A stretch of DNA of 7,604 bases from CAZDUS01 sp964609375. Lineage in GTDB: Bacteria; Verrucomicrobiota; Kiritimatiellia; CAIKKV01; CAITUY01. The translations under genes were made by a program, and so were the position numbers. The stretch is taken from positions 1 through 7,604 of the forward strand of contig CAZSSA010000102.1 of NCBI GenBank assembly GCA_964609375.1, written 5' to 3'. This document shows, one piece after another, positions 1 to 5,036 of the stretch. The notes beneath the pieces are model-generated. The model was not told where the DNA came from, made no database searches, and saw only the letters and a program-made list of their open reading frames with translations. Within the stretch, counting starts at the first letter, position 1, and each line of letters begins with the position of its first letter.

Positions 1-132
1 AGCGGCTATGCTGACGAGAGGTCACGTGCCGAGGAAATCACTGCGCGTAACTGGCTCTTCATTACCAAGCCCTATAACCTGCTGGCCCTGGCCAGGTTGA
101 TCGATTCCATGTTGAAAGAGGGTGCCGGATGA
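1..132 (+). CDS. C-terminal end of a receiver-domain protein (hybrid histidine kinase or response regulator), partial
   Basis: The reading frame is open from base 1 and ends at TGA 130-132, giving 43 residues. They fit the end of a two-component receiver domain: an 'SGYADE' segment at the start (end of beta-4, usual in hybrid kinases), then 'FITKPY' with the conserved Lys23-Pro24 pair (numbered within the fragment), then an amphipathic helix 'LLALARLIDSML' equivalent to alpha-5. The chain ends soon after this helix, so the receiver is the C-terminal domain. Family knowledge: this lysine contacts the phosphorylated aspartate. The phospho-acceptor Asp and everything upstream lie outside the window, so a hybrid sensor kinase and a stand-alone CheY-like protein cannot be told apart. 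The stop overlaps the next start (ATGA), which indicates translational coupling to the regulator that follows. Confidence 0.8.
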   Translation, partial: SGYADERSRAEEITARNWLFITKPYNLLALARLIDSMLKEGAG

Positions 133-773
133 GGGCAAAGACGGTGATTATCGAGGACGAAGTCCTTGTTGCGAACATGTTGGAGGCCTGTCTCGGGCAG
201 CTGCCGGATGTGAAGATTGTCGGGATTGCCCATGGCGGGGAAAGCGGTGTGCGATTGTGCTTGGAAACCAGGCCGCACCTGGTGGTGCTGGACATTGAAA
301 TGCCGGGCCAGAGCGGGCTGGATGTGGCTCGTCAACTTAGGAAGGAACTCCCCCAAACGCGTATTATCATTGTGTCATCCCATTGCGAGCCCTATACGGT
401 TCATGAACTGAGTTGTTTGAAAGTGGAGAGTTTCGTGGATAAGGGGGGGGCGCTGAGTTTGCTTTATGAAGCCATCAAAATGGTCCTGGGTGGGAAATCG
501 ATTTATTCCAAGGCATTCGATGCGGTGCAGATTGAATTGCGCCATCACGCCGAGTCTTATCAGAAAATCCTCTCCTCCCGTGAGATTGAGGTGCTTATCC
601 TGGTGGCAGAAGGGCGCAACGACGAGGATATAGCCAGAAGCCTGGGTATTTCGCCCAGCACCACGTCCACTCATCGGCGGAACATACGCAATAAACTCAA
701 TGCCCACAACGACCGGGACTTGGTGAACTATGCCAGGAAGGCCGGATTGGTTCCCCTTACCTGCGGCGAATAA
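129..773 (+). CDS. NarL/FixJ (LuxR-type) two-component response regulator
   Basis: A DNA-binding response regulator of 214 residues, the usual length for the family. Residues 1-120 form a receiver domain: acidic pocket Glu9-Asp10, phospho-acceptor Asp55 in 'VVLDIEMPG', Ser83/Ser84 at the Thr/Ser switch position, and Lys105 in 'VDKGG'. Residues about 148-205 form a LuxR/GerE helix-turn-helix: 'LSSREIEVL', then 'NDEDIARSLGIS' and the recognition helix 'STTSTHRRNIRNKL'. Phosphorylation at Asp55 would be expected to alter dimerization and DNA binding; target promoters cannot be read from the sequence. The start at 129 is chosen because it overlaps the upstream stop as ATGA and puts the first beta strand at the correct distance. 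The upstream receiver protein and the downstream histidine-box membrane protein are the likely partners. An 8-G run at 443-450 lies in the codons just after Lys105 and could cause length errors or slippage. Confidence 0.93.
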   Translation: MRAKTVIIEDEVLVANMLEACLGQLPDVKIVGIAHGGESGVRLCLETRPHLVVLDIEMPGQSGLDVARQLRKELPQTRIIIVSSHCEPYTVHELSCLKVESFVDKGGALSLLYEAIKMVLGGKSIYSKAFDAVQIELRHHAESYQKILSSREIEVLILVAEGRNDEDIARSLGISPSTTSTHRRNIRNKLNAHNDRDLVNYARKAGLVPLTCGE

Positions 774-811
774 ACGCGCGGAGATATTTTGTCTCCCAAT
801 AATGGATTATT

Positions 812-1519
812 ATGAGCACATTCACGCATTGCAAGCGCCACCGTATCGGGTGTAAATCGCTGTCCCTTTCGCGACGGGGGGCGTGGGGGCAGGTGGTGGT
901 GGCGGCCATGTTGATCACCGTTCTGCCGGCGCTGATCCTGGTTTGGATCTGGAATGGCTGTCTCGATAGCGCTGCGGTGCCGCCGGGTACTGTTTGGATA
1001 GCCGCCGTCGGCAGCCTTCTTTTCATCGTGCTGGGCTACGCCCTGCTCATGAAGTATCCCGTCAGTGTCGTTCGGCTCCGCCGCTATTTGAACACCCTTG
1101 CTGCTGGCGGCATTCCTGATGAGGTGACCCTCACGGAAGAAGAGGATGATCTGGCGGCCGTCCAGCGCCACATGGAGCGCATTGTCAAACTGGCGGAAGA
1201 CCGCATTTTTTTATTGGAACGCCGCCATGCCGTTGAATTGGAGGCGGAGCGCCAGCGTGTCATGGTTGAAAGCATGGGCGCGATGTGCCACCATCTCGGA
1301 CAACCCTCCTCCGTAATGGGCATGTGTCTCTTCTGTCTAAAAAATAAGCCACAGCCAGAGAAAATTCCTGAGATCATAAAAGACATGGAAGAAGCTTTTG
1401 AAGACATTAGCCGGCTTCTGGAAGAATTCAGGAATCTCGCCAGTTATGCTTCAGAGCCATACCTTACCTCGTCTTCAGCTCAGCAGGGCAACCCTGCAAC
1501 CCGTATCATCAAAGTCTGA
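812..1519 (+). CDS. Two-pass membrane protein with HAMP-like region and histidine-kinase DHp helix, lacking the ATPase domain
   Basis: A 235-residue inner-membrane protein. A basic N-terminus (about 1-26) is followed by a hydrophobic segment at about 28-48, a short outer loop, and a second segment at about 61-80. Residues 82-125 resemble a HAMP linker (proline after the membrane, 'AGGIPDEVTL', then an acidic patch and 'DDLAAVQRHMERI'). A charged, coiled-coil-like helix (about 125-155) leads into 'MCHHLGQPSSVM', which matches the HisKA pattern H-x-[hydrophobic]-x-[NQ]-P; by that alignment His160 would be the phospho-acceptor. A second helix (about 184-213) completes a DHp hairpin. The chain then stops at 'RIIKV', with no N, G1 or G2 boxes of a HATPase domain, and I saw none in the following 430 bases. 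It may therefore accept phosphate from another kinase or act as a dimerizing sensor subunit. The start at 812 is the first ATG after an in-frame TAA at 800-802; no good ribosome-binding site precedes it. Confidence 0.75.
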   Translation: MSTFTHCKRHRIGCKSLSLSRRGAWGQVVVAAMLITVLPALILVWIWNGCLDSAAVPPGTVWIAAVGSLLFIVLGYALLMKYPVSVVRLRRYLNTLAAGGIPDEVTLTEEEDDLAAVQRHMERIVKLAEDRIFLLERRHAVELEAERQRVMVESMGAMCHHLGQPSSVMGMCLFCLKNKPQPEKIPEIIKDMEEAFEDISRLLEEFRNLASYASEPYLTSSSAQQGNPATRIIKV

Positions 1520-1823
1520 AGGCTGACCACTCCACGGAGGAAACACTCCGGTCATGCCACCTTCTGGTGGGACGCCACAGGGGAATTTGTCGGCGTTCAT
1601 GACCGTATCCGGCCGGCCGCCCTGCATGGCCCGGCTGTTTCCCTTTGCCACAACGGAGGGTGAAAAACCGCCGGCCTTGCCGCCAGCGGTGTGCATGGTA
1701 ATAACGACTTCATTCCTGCCTTTCTTCCAGAGGACTTTACAGGGCCTCAGCGTGTGTCGATGGGAATGCCGTTTTTTAGCCTGCACGCAATAATGTCCGC
1801 GTCAGATGTTGGGCGAGGTCGCC

Positions 1824-1879
1824 ATCAGATGTCGACATTCTTCGACATTCTTTCGACATTCTGATGTCGACATTCTGAT
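1824..1879. repeat. Cluster of four TCGACATTCT direct repeats with embedded ATGTCGACAT palindromes
   Basis: The decamer TCGACATTCT occurs exactly four times, starting at 1832, 1842, 1853 and 1867 (offsets 10, 11 and 14). The first and last copies are preceded by ATG or GATG, so each contains the perfect 10-bp palindrome ATGTCGACAT (1829-1838 and 1864-1873) within a wider imperfect dyad, CAGATGTCGACATTCTG-like. The cluster ends about 70 bp before the murA start. It could be an array of binding sites for a dimeric regulator or the eroded edge of a mobile or dispersed repeat; the sequence alone does not decide. Confidence 0.75.
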
Positions 1880-1912
1880 TGCCTGCCCTGTCGTGATTTG
1901 GCAGTCTCACCC

Positions 1913-1936
1913 CTTCAAACAAACAACCATTTGAAG
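1913..1936. promoter_or_regulatory. Perfect 7-bp inverted repeat in the murA leader
   Basis: CTTCAAA (1913-1919) and TTTGAAG (1930-1936) are perfect inverted repeats around a 10-nt A/C-rich loop, ending 10 nt before the murA ATG. The right arm contains GAAG, the only weak Shine-Dalgarno-like sequence near that start. If the mRNA folds here, the hairpin would cover the ribosome-binding region; as DNA it could be an operator half-site pair. The repeat is seen directly; any regulatory role is inference. Confidence 0.4.
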
Positions 1937-1946
1937 CACGATTCCA

Positions 1947-2393
1947 ATGTCCCGATTCATCATTCATGGCGGAAAGCGATTGAGCGGCAGTTTTGTGCCG
2001 GGCGGCAATAAAAATGCCGTTCTGCCAATGCTGGCGGCGTGTGTGTTGACCGATGAGGTTGTCACGCTGGANNNNNNNNNNNNNNNNNNNNNNNNNNNNN
2101 NNNNNNNNNNNNNNNNNNNNNNNNNNNNNNNNNNNNNNNNNNNNNNNNNNNNNNNNNNNNNNNNNNNNNNNCCGCATCGTGTGCTGGTGACGGGCCCCTC
2201 GCGGTTGCATCGCATTCACATGGCCAGTCCGGATATCCGGGCGGGGATGTCGCTCCTGATGGCGGCGCTGTGCGCCAAGGGCGAAAGCGTGATTCACAAT
2301 GCGCAGAGCATTGATCGCGGTTACGAACGGGTGGAAGAGAAACTCCGGGCATTGGGCGCGGATATTGTGAGGGAAGGGGCCGGGAATTCATGA
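1947..2393 (+). CDS. murA: UDP-N-acetylglucosamine 1-carboxyvinyltransferase (MurA), interrupted by an assembly gap
   Basis: MurA transfers enolpyruvate from phosphoenolpyruvate to UDP-N-acetylglucosamine, the first committed step of peptidoglycan synthesis, in the cytoplasm. The 41 residues before the gap match the N-terminus, with 'GGNKNAVLPML' placing Lys22-Asn23 at the same positions as the catalytic pair of E. coli MurA. The 73 residues after the gap match the C-terminus: 'SPDIRAGMSLLMAAL' (equivalent of the Asp369/Arg371 region) and 'IDRGYERVEEKLRALGA' (equivalent of the Arg397 region). A complete MurA has about 420 residues, so about 300 are missing, including the loop cysteine or aspartate (position 115) and Asp305. 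The 100 N stand for roughly 0.9 kb; the apparent frame continuity across them has no meaning. The stop overlaps the next start (ATGA at 2390-2393). Only a weak GAAG lies upstream of the ATG. Confidence 0.88.
   Translation: MSRFIIHGGKRLSGSFVPGGNKNAVLPMLAACVLTDEVVTLXXXXXXXXXXXXXXXXXXXXXXXXXXXXXXXXXXPHRVLVTGPSRLHRIHMASPDIRAGMSLLMAALCAKGESVIHNAQSIDRGYERVEEKLRALGADIVREGAGNS
2072..2171. other. Assembly gap of exactly 100 N
   Basis: The block of exactly 100 unknown bases is a standard placeholder for a gap of unknown size. It falls inside murA. From the family length the true missing sequence should be near 0.9 kb, unless the two ends were wrongly joined or the gene is deleted. All downstream coordinates are shifted relative to the real chromosome accordingly. 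Confidence 0.95.
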
Positions 2394-3574
2394 CAATGAC
2401 GGGCGCCGCATTAAAAAAACGAGCCCTCGATGTCATGGATCAGCGGCGGGACGAGTTTGTTGCCATCAGCAAGACGTTGCACGCGAATCCTGAGCTTTCC
2501 TTTCAGGAGTTCAAGGCGTCCGCACTCCTCTGTGATGTGCTGGAGAAAAACGGGTTTGCCGTGAGGCGTGGAGTCGGCACCTTGGCAACGGCGTTCCGCG
2601 CGGAGCTGGGCGGCAAAGGGGAAGGACCGACGATAGCGATTCTTGCCGAGTATGATGCGCTGCCTGAGATTGGACATGCGTGTGGCCACAACCTCATGGC
2701 CGCGGCGGCGGTGGGAGCGGCTATAGGGTTGAGGGCCGTCATGGAAGCACTGCCGGGCCGCGTCGTTGTGATCGGAACGCCGGCGGAAGAAAAAGGCGGG
2801 GGGAAAGGCATCCTTATCAAGAACGGTGTTTTTGCCGATGTGGACGCGGCGATGATTGTGCATCCGTCGGCACGGACCTTTGTTGCGCGCCGTTCGCTGG
2901 CGTCGATGAATCTGAATCTTGAATTCCGGGGGCGCGCGGCGCATGCGGCTTCTGCGCCGGATGAAGGCATCAATGCGCTTGAAGCGGTGATTCTGACGTT
3001 CAACAATATCAACGCCATGCGCCTGCATTGGCGGTCAGATGCGCGCGTACACGGCATTATTACGAACGGCGGCTCGGCGGTTAACGTTATTCCCGATTAT
3101 GCCGCCGCGACATTCAGTATCCGTGCGGCGACGCAGAAGTATGCCGAGAAGATCGTGGAGCGCGTCATTGTCTGTGCAGAAGCGGCCGGGCTGGCGACCG
3201 GTGCGCCATTAAAGCACGAGACGATTCCGGGATGTGCGGAGATGTGGCCGAACCCGGTGCTGGCGTCATTATTTGCCGACAATTGGCGGGCGCTGGGTGT
3301 GCCGGTGAGTGAACCGCGGCCCACCGAACGAATTGCCTCGACTGACATGGGGAACGTCAGCCATGTGGTTCCATCGTTGCATCCGTATATCGCCATTGGT
3401 CCTGAGGGGATGCCGGGGCATACGATTGAATTCCGTGAGGCGGCTGTTTCGCCGGCGGGGCATGCGGGGATGATTCAGGCGGCGAAAGGCATGGCCATGA
3501 CAGCGATTGACCTGTTGAGCAATATCGAACTGGTAAAGCAGGCAAAGCAGGCGCTTGCTGATCAACATCGCTAA
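2390..3574 (+). CDS. M20 family metallo-amidohydrolase (M20D / PM20D2-like)
   Basis: A 394-residue metal-dependent amidase or peptidase, normal length for M20D. Motifs in order: 'LHANPELSFQE' (30-40), 'AEYDALPEIGHACGHNLM' (86-103), 'GTPAEEKGGGKG' (129-140), 'VHP' (157-159), 'GRAAHAASAP' (181-190) opening the dimerization domain (about 171-285), and 'PGHTIEF' (342-348). By family analogy the metal site would use Cys98, His100, Glu134, His158 and His344, with Asp89 and Glu133 supporting catalysis. 'GHACGHN' in place of the common 'ACGHD' resembles PM20D2 (dipeptide hydrolase) and AbgB-type (aminobenzoyl-glutamate hydrolase) members. No signal peptide is seen, so it is cytoplasmic. It overlaps murA by ATGA; a second ATG at 2396 is an alternative start. 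The exact substrate is unknown; coupling to murA makes a cell-wall peptide or folate-type conjugate possible, but that is speculation. Confidence 0.9.
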   Translation: MTMTGAALKKRALDVMDQRRDEFVAISKTLHANPELSFQEFKASALLCDVLEKNGFAVRRGVGTLATAFRAELGGKGEGPTIAILAEYDALPEIGHACGHNLMAAAAVGAAIGLRAVMEALPGRVVVIGTPAEEKGGGKGILIKNGVFADVDAAMIVHPSARTFVARRSLASMNLNLEFRGRAAHAASAPDEGINALEAVILTFNNINAMRLHWRSDARVHGIITNGGSAVNVIPDYAAATFSIRAATQKYAEKIVERVIVCAEAAGLATGAPLKHETIPGCAEMWPNPVLASLFADNWRALGVPVSEPRPTERIASTDMGNVSHVVPSLHPYIAIGPEGMPGHTIEFREAAVSPAGHAGMIQAAKGMAMTAIDLLSNIELVKQAKQALADQHR

Positions 3575-3600
3575 CGACACAGTGAGAGCGGAGATGAAGA

Positions 3601-3606
3601 AGGAGG
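3601..3606 (+). promoter_or_regulatory. Strong ribosome-binding site AGGAGG
   Basis: A full AGGAGG lies 7 nt before the ATG at 3614 and fixes the start of the deoxyhypusine-synthase-like gene. It is the best Shine-Dalgarno sequence in the + strand operon and suggests independent, efficient initiation. Confidence 0.8.
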
Positions 3607-3613
3607 GACGGGT

Positions 3614-4723
3614 ATGCCACATGAGCAATTAAACCGAAGTCGATTGGTGATCAAGTCGCTCCGACAACGCCCGAACAAGCAGATGATTGAAAGGGATCAT
3701 GTGGATCCTGATCAGAAGCCTCGCGTGATGCGGCCGGCGGCGGAACAGGCGATGGATGGCATTGCGGCGCGTGTACGGATGGCCCGGAAAGCAAATCGGC
3801 CGGTGATGCTTGCCTTCGGAGCGCATACCATCAAGAACGGGCTTGGGCCGGTTCTGATTCGCTTGATGGAAGAAGGATGGGTGACCCATCTGGCCACGAA
3901 TGGCGCTGGAATTATTCATGACTGGGAATTTTCTTTTCAGGGTGCCAGCAGCGAAGATGTGAAGGGGAATGTGGCGAGGGGTGAGTTTGGCGTCTGGCAG
4001 GAGACGGGATTTCTGATCAATCTTGCCATTATTATCGGCGCCTATGAAGGGTTGGGGTATGGGGAATCCGTGGGGAAGATGATTGAGCGGCAGGGGTTGG
4101 ACATTCCGGCTGCTGATGTGGTGAAGGGTGAAACGGCAAACGGGCAGACGTGGGATCGGGTGGCGGCGGCGGCCGACCTGATGGGCGTTATCGAGGCCTT
4201 TGCTCTAAAGCCGGGTTGGATGGCGGTTTCACATCCATTCAAGCAGTACAGTGCGCAGGCGGCGGCATTCAGGCTGGGGATTCCGTTTACCGGGCATCCG
4301 ATGATCGGGCATGACATCATTTACAACCACCCCATGAATCATGGTGCGGCGATTGGCCGGACCGCGCTGAGGGATTTCCTGGCGTTTTCCGATTCCGTCA
4401 GCCGGATTCAGGATGGAGTGTATCTGTCGGTTGGCTCGGCTGTGATGTCGCCGATGATTTTTGAGAAGGCGCTATCGATGTCGCAGAACCTGGCGATTCA
4501 GGAAGGGCGGCGGATTGACCGCCACTTCATGGCGGTGGTGGATCTGGCCGAGTCGAATTGGGATTGGCAGAAGGATGGTGAGCCGCCGATGGACAACCCG
4601 GCGTACTACCTGCGGTACTGCAAGACGTTCAGCCGCATGGGCGGGGAGATGAAGTATTTGTGCGCGGACAACAGGGATTTCCTGTTGGGGTTGTATGGAA
4701 GACTGAAACGTGCCAGAGGTTAG
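3614..4723 (+). CDS. Deoxyhypusine synthase-like conserved protein of unknown function
   Basis: A 369-residue cytoplasmic protein with no signal peptide or membrane segment. A basic N-terminal tail (about 1-45) precedes a Rossmann-like core: 'PVMLAFGAHTIKNGLGPVL' (63-81), 'GWVTHLATNGAGIIHDWEFSF' (88-108), 'SEDV' (113-116), 'GAYEGLGYGESVGK' (142-155), 'GIPFTGHPMIGHDIIYNHP' (222-240) and 'LSVGSAVMSPMIFEKAL' (271-287). The 'TNGAGIIHD' and 'VGSAVMSP' segments recall the NAD-binding parts of deoxyhypusine synthase ('TTGANLVHD' and a later Gly-rich loop), so an NAD-dependent enzyme is plausible. I cannot place the substrate-linking lysine of true deoxyhypusine synthases with confidence, and bacteria lack eIF5A, so the name should not be taken as the function. 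It lies 39 nt after the M20 gene behind AGGAGG and is probably in the same operon. Its stop TAG overlaps the convergent gene. Confidence 0.8.
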   Translation: MPHEQLNRSRLVIKSLRQRPNKQMIERDHVDPDQKPRVMRPAAEQAMDGIAARVRMARKANRPVMLAFGAHTIKNGLGPVLIRLMEEGWVTHLATNGAGIIHDWEFSFQGASSEDVKGNVARGEFGVWQETGFLINLAIIIGAYEGLGYGESVGKMIERQGLDIPAADVVKGETANGQTWDRVAAAADLMGVIEAFALKPGWMAVSHPFKQYSAQAAAFRLGIPFTGHPMIGHDIIYNHPMNHGAAIGRTALRDFLAFSDSVSRIQDGVYLSVGSAVMSPMIFEKALSMSQNLAIQEGRRIDRHFMAVVDLAESNWDWQKDGEPPMDNPAYYLRYCKTFSRMGGEMKYLCADNRDFLLGLYGRLKRARG

Positions 4724-4983
4724 TGCCTGAAAACCATTTTTTTGGCTTCCACGCCTTTGATGCCATCCAAGGCCTTGAGAATAGAGAGGCAATGTTTATT
4801 ATCGCCGACCAATTCCAGCAGGATGATGCCATTGGGCGAGGAGAATTCTGACGTCACATCATGCAGGCCGATGCGGGTTTTGATGTTCGCTCCATAGCGG
4901 GTGAGGATATTCTGGACGTCCCCGGCATGCTTGATGCGATCGGTGATGTGAATTCCAACGATGAGATGGTGTTCTGTTTTCAT
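4720..4983 (-). CDS. Small ACT-like protein, related to the iron-only hydrogenase regulator (TM1266-like) family
   Basis: An 87-residue protein starting 'MKTEHHLIVGIHITDR'. It has the alternating pattern of a ferredoxin-like ACT fold: beta-1 'HLIVGIHITD', helix 'GDVQNILTRYG', beta-2 'IKTRIGLHDV', beta-3 'GIILLELVG', helix 'CLSILKALDGI', beta-4 'GVEAKKMVF'. The order and the 'ILTRYGANIKTRIGLH' segment resemble the TM1266-like family, named from one member near Fe-Fe hydrogenase genes; no hydrogenase gene is present here. A ligand-binding or regulatory role is inferred from the fold only. An ATG at 5019 would add 12 residues (with two Cys), but the family normally starts just before beta-1, so 4983 is preferred; neither start has a well-spaced ribosome-binding site. 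It is 53 nt downstream of the DUF3592-like gene and likely the last gene of that operon. Confidence 0.68.
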   Translation of the reverse strand: MKTEHHLIVGIHITDRIKHAGDVQNILTRYGANIKTRIGLHDVTSEFSSPNGIILLELVGDNKHCLSILKALDGIKGVEAKKMVFRH

Positions 4984-5036
4984 GCTCCCAACGATAGCAC
5001 AGGCCCCACAATTCAGCATCCACTTTTGGGTTGTAC

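Larger units (their letters stand above)
1520..1946. other. Long intergenic region without a defensible gene
   Basis: This 427-base stretch separates the signalling cluster from murA. Two antiparallel open frames cover much of it: 1554-1793 on + (79 codons) and 1475-1786 on - (103 codons, running into the end of the upstream gene). Neither gives a recognisable domain; both are rich in Gly and Pro. The + frame has a GGAGG at 1536-1540, but 13 nt from its ATG, which is rather far. I leave both uncalled, though a small unrecognised protein or a dispersed repeat cannot be excluded. A 5-bp hairpin at 1557-1570 (CCACC, TTCT loop, GGTGG) follows the upstream stop but lacks a T tract, so I do not call a terminator. 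The right-hand part holds the repeat cluster and inverted repeat listed separately. Confidence 0.5.

Noticed and set aside
780..796. GGAGA/TCTCC hairpin between the regulator and the DHp protein
   Set aside because: Only a 5-bp stem with a 7-nt loop and no T tract; too weak to call a terminator, and the GGAG is 28 nt from the next ATG, too far for a ribosome-binding site.
802..855. Short 17-codon frame overlapping the start of the DHp protein gene
   Set aside because: No ribosome-binding site and no sign of coding; it arises from the ATG-rich start region.
1557..1570. CCACC-TTCT-GGTGG hairpin as terminator of the signalling cluster
   Set aside because: The stem is short and no T tract follows on either strand.
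1824..1879. CRISPR-like array
   Set aside because: The repeats are 10 bases with 0-4 base spacing, without unique spacers, and no cas gene is present.
2411..3057. Two long - strand frames opposite the M20 gene
   Set aside because: Their products are Arg/His- or Ser/Ala/Pro-rich without motifs, as expected for shadows of a GC-biased gene; the + strand carries all M20 motifs.
4716..4745. GGTT/AACC followed by a run of seven T after the deoxyhypusine-synthase-like gene
   Set aside because: The stem is only 4 bp with a 10-nt loop, and the T run is part of the coding sequence of the convergent gene; not a credible terminator.
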